A stretch of DNA of 64,000 bases from Hibiscus mutabilis. Its lineage: Eukaryota; Streptophyta; Magnoliopsida; Malvales; Malvaceae. The notes under the pieces were generated by a model that did not search any database, was not told where the DNA came from, and saw only the letters and a program-made list of their open reading frames with translations. The position numbers were made by a program, and so were the translations under genes. The first letter of the stretch is position 1. Every line of letters starts with the position of its first letter. Of the stretch, positions 10,175 through 21,581 are shown piece by piece. The DNA is taken from the NCBI GenBank assembly GCA_019671005.1, contig CM033718.1:24680014-24744013 (forward strand), in the 5' to 3' direction.

Positions 10175-13100
10175 CTGTCTTGCAAGAAGAATTTCCATCC
10201 ATTCAAAAGAGTAATAAAGTAATAATAAACCTCAGTCCATTTGAACCAAGAAACATGGATGCTTAAATAAAAATAAAGTGATCTACAAAACTTGATGCAC
10301 CTTTCTTATTAAATTTCAGCAACGAATTTATAGTATGAGCTTGCTTAGGAAAAAAAACAGGGACATACGTATTACACAACTGTCTATGGGCATTATAACT
10401 ATAAGCTTGTACATCCCTTCTAGGACAGTGTTCCCTGCTTTCTTTTTTGTTCGAGTTTGATCGTTTAGTCAAGTATAAGACGGTTGATTTGGCATCTAAG
10501 ACAACACCATTCATCAATCATGTGCATTAGCTTAAACTAAGATGAACTCTACATGTAACCCAGAAAGAAAATTCAAATTTGCAGGGAAGAACTATAGGTG
10601 ACACTCAATTCTAGATATTTAAGTACTTGAAGGCTGCTCATAAATCAACTAAGGCTGTTAAAACAACAACTATTCAACTTATGCAAGCTCCTGTCTTGTC
10701 AAATGGATTTATCACAAAACCTCATAACCTACTCTTGCAAAGGAAAACATTTTCCTCAGTTCTGCCAACTGTTCTAGAAACAGGGATTTAAGTGTTCAAA
10801 CTCTGCAGAAATGATCTCCTCAGTTCAGCAAATCAAGAACAAAAAAAATAAGAGCTGGTGAAGATAATGCCATACTAATAGCTGCATCAAAATGAGACAC
10901 CCAACTCATAAAAGGAAGTGACACTAAAGGAAATCTGAGAGAGGGCATGTTCATTCTTTAAAATAGAATATAAACAAAAATTAGCTATCAGTGGACTTCA
11001 ATACTCAAAAAATTATTTGTAAGAAAGTTTATCAGGAGATGTCAATACTCAAAACTACAATTTATGATAGGGAACTGTCGTATTATGTAGATTCTACTGG
11101 GAAGTTTCATAGTTTAAGGAGTCTCTTGAGACAACGGAGTTTGTTACTTGTAGGTTGTAGACATGTAGTTGACGAGTAATTAGAAATGTGCAATTAGTGT
11201 TTTACTTTGTAAAAACTAGTTAGTAGTTAGATAATTAACTAAGTCAACTAAGTCTTATCTGTTAGATTATCCGATAGAGTTAGAGTCCTTATGTAAATAG
11301 TAGTTTAAATTAAAGTTTAGAGATAGAGTTAGAGTCCTCATGTAAATAGTAGTTTAAATTAAAGTTTACTTCCTAAAAGATAGAGTTAGATGTCTTGTGT
11401 ACTTAGGACTTCCAATACTTGAGTCTATAAATTCACTGTAAAGGGATGTAATTTTTTGAAAATATTCAATAACAGAAAATCAATTTTGTTTTCTTCTTCT
11501 TTTCCGCAGAAACTTAAATTCTGCTTTATTTTTATGCGTTAATTAGTTTTTCCTAAAGCTAGAAAATTGCTTTTCTATATGGTATCAGTCTAACATCGAT
11601 CCTAGTTAGAATTCTTAATGGGATCCCCTTCGACAACCTTTGAGATGCTATCCATAGCAGAGCAGCTCTTTTGATTGAGTTTTTTCGTAAATTTCAGGTT
11701 CGATAAAGAACTTTGTGAAGCGGATTTAGCCCTCGTGGAGGATACAAGCATCTGAATACTTGTTCTCCCTCGCACTTTTTTCTACCAAAGGTGCATCGGC
11801 ATGGATCATCGACTGGAGCATCCGATCACATGACTGTAACAGGAATTATTCCTTAGTTTTTGATTCATCTTCTACAAGTTATATTAAAACAAATGATGGC
11901 TCTTTCTCTCCTATCAAAGGAAGTGGCCCGATCCTCATTAACGATAATTTGTTGCTTGAAGATGTTTTGTTTGTGCCTAATCTCTTTGCAATCTCATCTC
12001 TGTTAGTAAACTCTCCAAGAATTTGAAGTGTTCATTCTGATTTCCATCAATCTGGTTGTTTTTTTTGGCGGTGAATTCGAGGAAGATGCTTGGCAATCGC
12101 TAGCTTGCAAAATGGTCTTTATGTCCTCGGAAATCAACCATCTACCCTACCAAATACTTCTTGCTCTTTGACTTCTTTAGGGCAAATTGATAATTTAATG
12201 TTATGGCATTTTAGGTTAGGGCATCCTAATTTTCATTATCTTGCTAAATTATTCCCTGAATTATTTGTTAATAGAAAACCAAGTTCTTTTAAATGTCATA
12301 TATGTCCTCTCGCTAAACAGACAAAAGCATCCTATTTACCATCTTCCTACAAACCTTCCCAACCTTTTTCATTAATTCATAATGATGTTTGGGGTCCTTC
12401 TCGAGTGAAGAATGTAACTGGTAGTAGGTGGTTTGTCACTTTTATTGATGATCATAGTAGAACAACTTGGGCATATTTGTTAAGGGATAAATCTGAAATA
12501 GCCTCTGTTTTTGAGAAATTTTACAATATGGTTGAAACCCAATTTGGAAGTAAAATTCAGATCTTCAAATCTGATAATGGGAGTGAATATTTTACCAAGT
12601 CCTTGGGGGAATTTTTTAACAAAAAAAGGGATTGTTCAACTTAGCACTTGTGTGGATACACCACAACAAAATGGGGTTGCAGAAAGGAAAAATAGGCATT
12701 TGTTGGAGGTAACTAGGTCTTTGATGTTCACTAGTAATATTCCTAAGTATTTGTGGGGTGAGGCTTTGTTAATCGCAACCTATCTCATTAATCGAATGCC
12801 CAGATGAAGGTTTTGCAATCTGAGAACACCTAGAGCTGTTTTTTTTGGAGAGTTACCCCAATTTTAAACCTTTGTCCTCTATTCTCCCTTTCAAAGTTTT
12901 TGGTTGCACTGTGTTTGTGAAAGATTATGTTCCCTCTAGGTCAAAACTTGACCCCAGATCCTTGAAGTGTGTTTTGGTCGGGTATTCTTCACTTAAGAAG
13001 GGCTACAAATGTTATCATCCTCCTTCTCAGAAATTTTTTACTTCCTTGGATCTCACCTTTTTTGAACAAGAACCTTATTTCCCTGCAGCTGCAAATCAGG

Positions 13101-16100
13101 GGGAGAATTGTGATGTTTTTCAGCCTCCTACCAATCAGGTTTATCCTTCTTTACCTTCAGAGTTATTACCTACTAATAATCCTTTGTTATTTGAACCCCA
13201 TACTCCTTTAAACCCTTCTACTTCTTCACCTATTATTACACCTACTGACTTCCCATCCTTCACCTATTGTTACTACTCCTCGAATTCACCCAAACCTTCC
13301 TCAAAACCCCAAACCTCTTAAGCAATTGAAAGTTTATACCAGAAAATGTAAAACTATTCCAGACTGTTTTGCAATCCGACACTTGCCGAGAATTGGACTT
13401 GAATTGATTGCCAATGAAAATGATGGAGGTAATGTTCTAGCCGAGATTCCCTCTCATTTACTTGAATTTGATTATTTGCCTATTGCTAAAAGGAAAGGGG
13501 TAAGACAATGTACAAAACACCCCATTCAGAGGTATGTTGCTTATGGTAATCTAATGCCATCATTTAAGGCTTTTTTCTGACTTGCTTAGATAAAGAACAG
13601 ATACCTAACACTATTGAGGAGGCTCTAAAAGATTCTAAGTGGAGAAGGGTTGTTAAAGAGGAGATTGAAGCACTTGAAAAGAATGATACTTGGACCATTA
13701 CAGATCTTCCACAAGGCAAGAAACCAGTCGGATGCAAATGGGTGTTCGCCATAAAATACAACTCGATGGCGATATAGAGGTATAAAGCAAGGTTGGTGGC
13801 CAAGGGTTTTACTCAAACCTATGGAATTGATTATAATGAGACCTTTGCTCTCTGTAGCTAAACTAAATACGATTAGAGTTCTCTTAAGCTTGGCTGTAAA
13901 CAAGGACTGGAAGCTTCATCAACTTGACATTAAGAATGCCTTTCTTAATGGAAAATTGGAAGAAGAAGTGTACATGAGAGTGCCTTGGGCTTGAAGTCGA
14001 TAAAAGGAGATCGTAAAGTTTGCAGACTTAATAAATCCATCTATGGTTTGAAGCAGTCACCTAGAGCCTGGTTTGACAGATTCACCAAGGTGATTTTAGA
14101 AAATGGATACAAACAATCCTTGGCGGATCACACTCTCTTCATTAAGGCAACCTCTAGCAATAAAAGGGTTATTTTAATAGTATATGTGGATGACATTATT
14201 CGACTGGTGTGATGATGATGAAGAGATAAGTCACTTGAAAGGGTTGTTAAATACGATTTGAAACAAAAGACCTAGGAAAGCTCGGATACTTTCTAGGCAT
14301 GGAGGTTGCTAGGTCGAGCAAAGGTCTAGTGATAAAACAGAGAAAATATGTTATTGATCTACTTAATGAAGCAGAATGTTGGGATGCAAACCAGTTGATA
14401 CTCCCATGGAAGCGAGCTTAAAATTCAATAGAGAGGACACAAGCCCTAAAGGCGATAAGGGTAAATTTCAGAGGTTAGTGGGAAAATTGATTTATTTGTC
14501 ATTAACTGGACGGACATTGCTTTTCCATTAATATTATCAGTCAACACATGACTGATCCAAGGGAAGATCACATGGAAAGCGCAATTAGAATTTTGAGATA
14601 CTTGAAAGGGACACACGGGGCATGGATTGCTATTTAAAAAGACTCAAGAAAGGACTGTTCAAATTTATTCACATTCAAGTTGGGCAAACGAAGTGACAGA
14701 AAGAAGATCAACTAGTGGTTCTTTGCTCCTTTGTTTGGGGAAAACTAGTGACTGGAGGAGTAAGAAACAAACAATTGTATCTAGAAGAAGATCTTTGAAG
14801 GCGAGAATATAGGGCTTTAGCATTGGGAATGTGTGAAGGAATTTGGTTGTTAAAGCTATTGAAGGAGCTAAATGTGAACCAAGATGAGAAGTTTGAGATT
14901 TTTTGTGATAATCAGTCCACCATACAAATTGCTCAAAAATCCAGTCCACCATGATAGGACTAAACATGTGGAGATTGATGGCATTTTATCTCGAAAAAGA
15001 TTACTAGTGGGACAGCTTCTTTATCTTATGTTCCTCTGAGAAGAACAAGTGGCGGATGTACTTACAAAAGCACTACCAAAAGCTTCTTTCGACAAGTTTC
15101 TATTCAAGTTGGGACTACACAATGTATATTCTCCAACTTGAGGGGGAGTGTTAGATTATCCGATAGAGTTAGAGTCCTTATGTAAATAGTAGTTTAAATT
15201 AAAGTTTAGAGATAGAGTTAGAGTCCTCATGTAAATAGTAGTTTAAATTAAAGTTTACTTCCTAAAAGATAGAGTTAGATGTCTTGTGTACTTAGGACTC
15301 CTAATTGTAACTAAAGTCCAATACTTGAGTCTATAAATTCACTGTAAAGGGATGTAATTTTTTGAAAATATTCAATAAATGTAAAATCAATTGCTTTTTC
15401 TTCTTCTTTTCTGCAGAAACTTAAATTCTGCTTTATTTTTATGCGTTAATTAGTTTTTCCTAAAGCTAGAAAATTGCTTTTCTACATTATCCTAGAAGAT
15501 AGAGATAACTCTTGTCCTAAGAGTTAGATAAGAGTCTAACTAGATTAATTTAATCCTACTAAAACACTTTGTATCAGCCTATTTAAGGCACACCTTTGTA
15601 CTCGTTTCAACATAGAATATAAGAGAAATACTTTTGTTCTCTTTCAAAAGCTTCTTTATCTACATGTATAAGTTGCGTAGGTTTCTTTGTCTTCGGTTGA
15701 AGGGGTTGGCACTATACAAATAAATAAGGATATTAACCTAAACTATGTTCCTAATTTAGCATGTGACCATGTCTATATTACTATCCAGTGATTTACGACG
15801 CTATACTAAATTCTATTCAACTTTCTGTGAATTTCAGGCACTAGACTTGAAGAAGATGACTGGCTGTGTTAGGTTGTGTGGTGGACTCTACCTACTTCAA
15901 GGTCAAGTCCGTCCCAAAAGACAAGTTCTATCAAGTTGCATTACCCGATCCCTTTCTACTTCCAGTTTTGCACCCAATGAAATAATGTTATGGCATTTTC
16001 GGTTAGGACGCCCAAACTTTATTTATCTTGAGAGATTATTTCCCCATTTATCTGTTAATAGAAATCCTCTAGAACCACATGGACGCTTCTTATTTCAAAG

Positions 16101-19100
16101 AATAAGGGATTAGCTCTGGTGTTGATACACCACAACAAAAGGCATATCCTAGAAGTTGCGAGATCTTTCTTGTTTCCTGGCATTGTCCCTAAGCATTTCT
16201 GGGAAAGCCATTCTTACAGCCACATATCTAATCAATAGAATGCCTAGCAGAACCCTTAGGTTTAGAAAACTGAGAGATGTCTTTCTTAAACAATTCCCAC
16301 AGTTCAAACCAATGTCCACCAACCAAAATTTTGAAGAGAATATCTTGTGTTTTATTCATACACACTATGGGTATACATATACAAGTACAAAGGTCCTATA
16401 ATATGTAGATGTTATCATCGTAACAAATAATGATGTACAAGAGATGAATAATTTGAAGTGTTTTATCTTGAAGGAGTTCGACATCAAAGAGCTAGAAAAA
16501 TTAAAATACTTCCTAGGCATTGAAGTAGCCATTCAAAGCAAAGAATTTTCATCTCCCACCAAATTACATACACGACTTGTTGAAAGAAACGGGGAAGATG
16601 AGTTGTAAACCGGTTGAGATGTCAATCAAATTCAATAATGGATTATGTGATGCTCTAGAAGAACACATGGTAGATAGAGGATCCTATCAGAAGCTAATTG
16701 GAAGGTTGATATATATGGCGCACACAAGACCGTATATAGCATTTGTAGTGAATGTGGCTAGTCAATTTATGCACAATCTCAAAGAATAAAATCTCAATGC
16801 AGTAAACTAGACATTACAATACTTGAAAGGCAACTCAGAAAGAGGAATTTTGTTCAAATGTCGAACAAGCACAAACATGACGTTAGAAGCTTATGCTAAT
16901 GCAAATTATGCAGGATCTTTGGTCAACAAGAAATCAACATATGGTTATTATACTTTCCTAGGTGGGAATCTTGTAACGTAGAGAAGTACGAAACAAACCG
17001 TAGTAGCAAGATCAAGCACAAAGTCAGTTTAGATTAATCGTGTTGGGAATATAAGTTACTCTAGTTGAAGATAATCCTAGATGACTTGAGAATAAAATGG
17101 GGTTGTACCGTGATAATAAATCATCCATCAGTAGTGATCATAACTCTATTCAACATGACGGAACAAAGCTTGTTGAAGTTTATATACATTTCATCAGGGA
17201 GAAATTAGATAGTGGCCTGATATGCGCTCCATTCGTTTCAACCCAAGATCAGTTGGCAAACATACTCACAAAGGGACTGAAAAGCATTGTGTTCCAAGAT
17301 ATTATTAGTAAGCTTGGGATGGAAAATATCCATTCACCAACTTGAGGGTGAGTGTCAAATTATGTAGATTCTATTGGGAAGTTTCATAGTCTTAGGAGTC
17401 TCTTAAGATAAGGTAGTTAGTTACTATCTTTGGGGAGTTTGTTAGTATTCTAAACTAAACAATTTTGTATGTAAACCAAAAGCTGTAAGTCTGTAACTTG
17501 TTTCAGATATGATAAAAATCCATTTTCTTCTATGGTTTCTGTCATGAACCAACCAGTAATCATGAACCATCTGTTTTAGCCTATTTTCCAGCCGGACAAA
17601 CATTGATGACCTCTCAAAATCCTGCTTGTCATGTGCTGGTTCTATAAAGTCGGCTTCAAGAACACCTGCAATATAAGCAATGCAACCATAAATAACATAA
17701 AATAAGACAATGCCTAACAAGAAATCAAGAGAAAAACATATTACCAACAACACCGTTCCCTTTTGCAGTGCCATCACTTGTCACCTTCCAGAAGGGCTGC
17801 ATCAATGTGAACAAACTTGCCAAATCAGTATCATAATCAAGTATTTCAAAAAATTTAAGAAGCAGAACACCATGTCATACAATTGGCAGTAAGTCCTTGA
17901 AATAACTTTCAAGCAAACTTGAACTCGCTGAAATTAGATGCACACCAGTGTCAGCACTCACAATCAATTTCCATGTTTACAAAAATTTTAGAACCTTATG
18001 CTTCATAATCACTCAAATTCAAAACCTTTTTATTCATAGAGGCTTTAATGTACTGATCCAGTCCAATGTAAGATCAAAAATTTCAAATGAAGAGTGAGAG
18101 AGAGAGCTAAAGGTATGTAAAGCCAAGGAAAAAGAAAATATCAAATGAGCAATATCAAAACATACCCTGATAAAGCGATTTTTATGGTATACAATAAATC
18201 CTGCAATACTTGTAGGGGCCTCCTTTATAAATCCAATGGTAGTTTCCACTGAACACTGTAATAGAAGAACATTTTCATAAGTTTCCTAAGTAAAAATTAC
18301 CTCTAAAGTACCACTAATAAATTTTGAAGATTAAAACCTTCAATATGATGATAGCAAAGAATAAAAGCGCAACAAAATAATAGGAAGATTACAACACAAC
18401 TGTCAGCACAATTATGACATTTAAGGGGAACAAAGAAGCCGGAAAAGGAATCTATTTCACACACAATAGAAGATATCTTAGCAACTTATTCTTACCTCTT
18501 TTGATCCAGTAGCTACTTGGGGTTTGTATGTTACAACATTTGGATACTGTAACTTGTCAGCAATATAGTACTGCTGCACAGGTTTCCCTCTCAATATGAT
18601 TTGGAAGTTATTAAATTTTCTGAGGTATAGCATTGAAGCATATGCCTAGGCATGGAAAAGAGTGATAAGTGCCTAGGAAAAGAGTGATAAGTTCAAGCAT
18701 GTAGTAGCAAGCAATTGAATCTAAACCAAAAAAGTTCAATTTAGCATGTTACCCTCAGTGAATACCGAATGCGGTAAGAAATATGGGATTGAAGTTCAAC
18801 AACCGACTTTCTGGGCACTCCAGTAGCTCCATGAAGAGCTTCATCTCTCAGTCGAATATCCTTTTGAAAAAAATAGAAAAATAGTACAAGCCTTGAGGTT
18901 AAACTTCTCGTGTCTATCAAATATAAATAAATATACACCTCAGATTCATAGAAACTGCAATGACAGGATGATCAAAAGGTTTCATTCATAAGTAAAGACA
19001 TTGAAAATCCAATGCCTAGGTCTGAGCTGAAACACACAAATGCTCGAAAATTTTGCTTCTCAAAGTATATTACTAAAATTATGCCGCAAGAAAAACTTCG

Positions 19101-21571
19101 TACAGATTTCAATGCTTACAGCACCATGCACATACCTCATCATCATCATCAAAAGCCAGTTCATATATGCCTTCATCATTCAGCCATAAGTTGTATATTA
19201 TTATTTTTGTTCCATGTGATCCGAAATCATCAAACTGGGAAAAAAGGGAGAAAAAGTCTAGTTAGAAAAAAATGCATGTAAACCGCTAGACTACTGCAAC
19301 TTAACTGCTCATCTAGTACATCATGCAACTTTATTTGCAATTTGGAAGGCATTCAAAAAAAAATTCCAAGTAATTGTATCATACCAGAATGACCTTTGTA
19401 ATTATAATTCCTTCCTATGTAAGAATACAACATCAATGCCAAACAGTTTTGAAATCTGAACACGTTATGCGTGTAGTTTAGACTTTAGACAATCAACAGG
19501 GTGAATCATCGTGGAACTCCTAAACAGACCTAGGAAAACATAAATGCCAAACATGTAGCAGCGGCTCCTCCTTTGATGAAAAGGGAGACCATTCTAAGAT
19601 AGTTTTCAAGTTAGAAGACCAATCATCGTGTGAGCTGTAAATTATTGGCTCTGCCCAATGACCAGAGATGTCAAAATCAATCTGCAAACAGAAGTGAAAC
19701 AACAATGCAATCGAGTTGTGGACATTAGGAGTTAATCCAATCCTCAAACGTAATACCTCGAAAGGACGAGAAAAAAGAATCCCAAAATACTAAGGACACA
19801 ATGAATTACCATAGGAACGATGACATCATCCTGTCCAGTTCTGCGTAGAAAGGTGTAAGAAAGAAGTCCCACGCTCTGTGTTGCTTTGCTAAGGACATAT
19901 TTGGAGTAACAGAAAAGGTCAAAGAACATTTACTGGTATTCAAGTTAGAAGCACAAGCAGAAGAAGCATTTAAATTAGAAGTGCAGGCAGCTAAGACCAA
20001 ATAAATTAAAAAGAAAAAATAGCACCATTTGCCTTTCCCCCCTGTTTCTAACCTTGTAAGGTTTATTAAAAAATCAATAACCCGATTGCCTAAGGAAGTA
20101 CCATTCTGAACTGTAAAACTATGTCAAGAAATAGAGGGGCAAACATATTTGCCACAAACAAAAAGCCTAAAGTCTCTAAGACAAAAATAAAAGGAAAGAA
20201 CTAACATTTTCAAATTCCATGCATTCAGAAGTACCAATTAGAGCTTGAAAACTTTTAGTGCGTAACAAATAAAATGAAAGGCAAATCTCCATTAGAGAAT
20301 GTAAATCATCTTCATAGAAGAAAGAAAATCAATGTGTATCACTGCAAAGAATGTAATACCATGCCCTATTTGATCAACTAAAAACAATAACATCAGCACC
20401 TAGTCGCATGGTGCTTGTCTTGAACCCATTGCCATCTGCAAAAACGTACACATGCAAAAATCAACATAAATATCATAAATGAACATTTGGAGTTACTGTA
20501 GCACAAAAATGCATGTCTTTCTATTAAGCATCATTTCAGAAAAGTAACCAGAGAAATGAGCATGGACAAAAGGGAAACAAAATCATTGAGTCAAGGAATA
20601 AACAAATAAAATAAGATAAGCTACAAGAGTTACATTGTCCAATCGTAGTATTTGATTTCTTAGAAGAATAACCCAAGCTCATGCATTTCCGTATCAATGA
20701 AGGATCCATCCCTCCACCATCATCTGCAATATAAGTAAGAAGTTTTAGACTTTACATCATAACCCACGATCAATCTAGGAGTAAAATAAGAAGACCCAAG
20801 TAATATGGTTATACCTAAAAAAAGTAAAGCTGGGCCTGGAGAATTATCCTTCATTACATCAATTTTATCGACCTTAATAAAAGTTGCACCGTGTTGAATC
20901 TAGACAGGCAGGTAGAAAATGACAGTTAACAACCGATTCAAAATAGAGTGATTAAGGGACCAATAAGCAGATAATTCAGATTAAAGCTTACCTCGTCGAC
21001 AGCATTGTCCATTAGCTCCGCAATTGCTGCAATTTTAGGGTGGAAAGGCAATAAATCCCACTAATACATGCAAAACAAAAGGTTAATTCCAGAACTCAGG
21101 TAGTGTGAACTCCATTTACCTCCAAACGCCCACTTATGCGACGTCGCATTGGAATGAAGAAGCTTAGGATGCACACGAGCATGCTCCAATGAGCCTTAGA
21201 ATCAAAAAGGAAAAAGAATAATCCGATATAAAAACGAAAACTAATTTAATGCATAAAAATTTAGTGAAAAAGAAAGCGAAAAAAGGCGAACCTTGAAGCA
21301 GAGTTGGTTTGGAAGAGGGGCCAGCGGCATAATTCCCGGCCTTCCAGAAGCTCCGAGAGTCTAGGGTTTCATTAGAGGGCAGTGCCGACGGCGTGATGGT
21401 TCCTGAGCTGGGCAGCATTTCTGGTGTAGATATTTTCGGTTGCAGTGACTGGTCTGTGATAGAGGAAGCTTTCTTTAATGCGACAGTTTGACCGCCGCCC
21501 TCGTCATCGCTGCTGGCAATGTCTGCAACATTGAAATGCTCTTTTTCAATCTTTGGAGGCCATTCTTTCAT
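9439..21571 (-). CDS. MORC-family GHKL ATPase gene, 17 coding exons, one in-frame stop
   Basis: Plant MORC ATPases (CRT1/MORC6 group) are nuclear proteins acting in heterochromatin compaction and transposon silencing. Exons inferred from homology and GT-AG sites: 21292-21571, 21120-21194, 20992-21026, 20815-20899, 20634-20723, 20360-20435, 19810-19888, 19553-19681, 19136-19234, 18753-18860, 18496-18645, 18166-18255, 17745-17796, 17554-17665, 9908-10174, 9631-9673, 9439-9534. They sum to 1866 nt, 621 codons plus stop, close to the family's usual length. Phases agree at every junction. The GHKL ATPase is at about residues 95-210, the S5-like fold at 215-460 and a C-terminal coiled coil at 590-615. 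Codon 209 is TGA where relatives have Arg, so the allele is either a recent pseudogene, makes a short form, or holds a sequence error. The paralogue (MORC1 or MORC6) was not resolved. Confidence 0.85.
11076..11259 (+). repeat. Left piece of the copia B 5' LTR
   Basis: The first ~60 bp align with 17353-17412. The piece ends at the copia A target site TTATC (11255-11259) and resumes at 15487 with the duplicated TTATC. Confidence 0.7.
11260..11579 (+). repeat. 5' LTR of copia A (320 bp)
   Basis: It runs from TGTTAGATT to CTTTTCTATA, where the 3' copy ends CTACA. It contains two 49-bp direct repeats beginning GATAGAGTTAGAGTCC at 11273 and 11322, and a likely TATA box, TATAAAT, at 11425-11431. 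Confidence 0.9.
11580..11590 (+). other. Primer binding site of copia A, partly decayed
   Basis: TGGTATCAG directly follows the LTR and matches the initiator tRNA-Met type. The next bases (TCT) depart from the usual AGC. Confidence 0.75.
11760..15141 (+). pseudogene. Copia A polyprotein remnant (protease, integrase, RT, RNase H)
   Basis: Protease begins near 11800 with WIID followed by a 2-base loss inside the DSG active-site motif. GAG-pre-integrase and integrase run at 12090-12807: LWHFRLGHPNFHYL, CHICPLAKQTKA, HNDVWGPSR, DNGSEYF, PQQNGVAERKNRHLLE. A Pro/Ser-rich linker is at 13080-13320. RT starts near 13600 with GKKPVGCKWVF, LHQLDIKNAFLNGKLEEEVY, YGLKQSPRAWFDRF and YVDDI (about 14190). 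RNase H continues to the stop at 15139-15141, just before the PPT. At least eight frame breaks are present. Confidence 0.88.
15138..15148 (+). other. Polypurine tract of copia A
   Basis: TTGAGGGGGAG sits directly before the 3' LTR start TGTTAGATT. It overlaps the polyprotein stop codon. Confidence 0.85.
15149..15486 (+). repeat. 3' LTR of copia A (338 bp)
   Basis: It has the same start and the same 49-bp direct repeats (15162 and 15211) as the 5' LTR, a TATAAAT at 15332-15338 and the end TTTTCTACA, followed by TSD TTATC. Confidence 0.9.
15763..17345 (+). pseudogene. Copia B polyprotein remnant
   Basis: GAG-pre-integrase (IMLWHFRLGRPNFIYLERLF, about 15984-16043) is followed by broken integrase (KAILTATYLINRMPSRTLR, ~16200-16260) and RT end/RNase H pieces (KLIGRLIYMAHTRPYIAFV at 16690-16750, DNKSS at 17110). 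It ends with QLANILTKGLKS and a TGA at 17343-17345. Most of integrase and the RT palm are missing. The domain set is that of a copia element related to, but clearly more decayed than, copia A. Confidence 0.78.
17353..17443 (+). repeat. Truncated 3' LTR of copia B
   Basis: It starts after the PPT TTGAGGGTGAG and matches the copia B 5' LTR from 11076. Similarity fades after GGAGTTTGTTA (about 17443), and MORC intron sequence and exon 14 follow. Confidence 0.65.
17554..19888 (-). other. MORC exons 7-14: S5-like transducer fold
   Basis: Family signatures are in order: ATQSVGLLSYTFLRRTGQDD (exon 7), EWSPFSSKEE (exon 8), IIIYNLWLNDEGIYEL (exon 9), DIRLRDEALHG (exon 10), AYASMLYLRKFNNFQIILRG (exon 11), VYHKNRFIR (exon 12), PFWKV (exon 13) and EADFIEPAHDKQDFERSSMF (exon 14). 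No frameshift is seen in any of these exons. Confidence 0.85.
20360..21194 (-). other. MORC exons 2-6: GHKL ATP-binding module
   Basis: Motif I ELMDNAVDE (residues 122-130) supplies the Mg-coordinating Asn. Motif II is DDGGGMD (159-165) and motif III is GQYGNGFKTST (187-197). All are as expected of an ATP-binding MORC N-terminus. Exon 4 carries an extra Gly-Pro relative to the family sequence I know (NSPGPALLF). The nonsense codon lies 12 residues after motif III. Confidence 0.85.
20374..20376 (-). other. Nonsense codon TGA in MORC exon 6 (codon 209)
   Basis: On the minus strand the codon reads TGA and follows the residues VIVFS. Family members have Arg here, and CGA to TGA is one C-to-T transition at a CpG. 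It would end the protein after the ATP-binding motifs and before the S5 fold. Exon 6 keeps correct splice sites and phase. Confidence 0.75.
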
Positions 21572-21581
21572 TCACGTTCAT
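21546..21581 (-). other. Short upstream ORF overlapping the MORC start codon
   Basis: An ATG 10 bases upstream of the proposed MORC start is in another frame. It opens an 11-codon ORF that ends at TGA inside the MORC coding sequence. If it is in the 5' UTR it could lower initiation at the main start. Confidence 0.4.

Larger units (their letters stand above)
11260..15486 (+). mobile_element. Ty1/copia element A, 4.2 kb, TSD TTATC
   Basis: Both LTRs (11260-11579 and 15149-15486) begin TGTTAGATTATCCG and are flanked by TTATC (11255-11259 and 15487-15491). This 5-bp duplication proves insertion into copia B. The 5' LTR lacks about 20 bp present in the 3' copy near 15300. Gag is almost entirely deleted, and the polyprotein carries frameshifts, so the element is dead. 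The LTRs look very similar by eye, so insertion is fairly recent relative to copia B. Confidence 0.92.
11076..17443 (+). mobile_element. Degenerate Ty1/copia element B, interrupted by copia A
   Basis: Its 5' LTR starts TGTCGTATTATGTAGATTC at 11076 and matches the 3' LTR start TGTCAAATTATGTAGATTC at 17353. A PPT (TTGAGGGTGAG) precedes the latter. The 5' LTR is split by copia A: 11076-11259 is the left piece and 15487 to about 15664 the right piece. The internal region is short, with no recognisable PBS or gag, and the pol remnants are decayed. The 3' LTR is recognisable only to about 17443. No TSD was found. Confidence 0.72.
10175..17553 (-). other. MORC intron 14 (7379 nt) hosting nested copia elements
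   Basis: The donor GTTGGT follows exon 14, and the acceptor CAAGACAG precedes exon 15. About 6.4 kb is filled by copia B and copia A, both opposite in orientation to the gene. The remainder (10175-11075 and 17444-17553) shows no coding sequence. Confidence 0.8.

Noticed and set aside
10263..10517. 84-codon minus-strand frame
   Set aside because: It lies in MORC intron 14, shows no domain, and has no codon-use or homology support.
13564..13903. Minus-strand frames of 79 and 92 codons
   Set aside because: They are shadows of the copia A RT coding sequence on the opposite strand.
17442..21571. Several separate small minus-strand genes
   Set aside because: Frames at 17442, 18034, 18741, 19520, 19744 and 21164 are exons of one MORC gene. 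Splice sites and phases link them.
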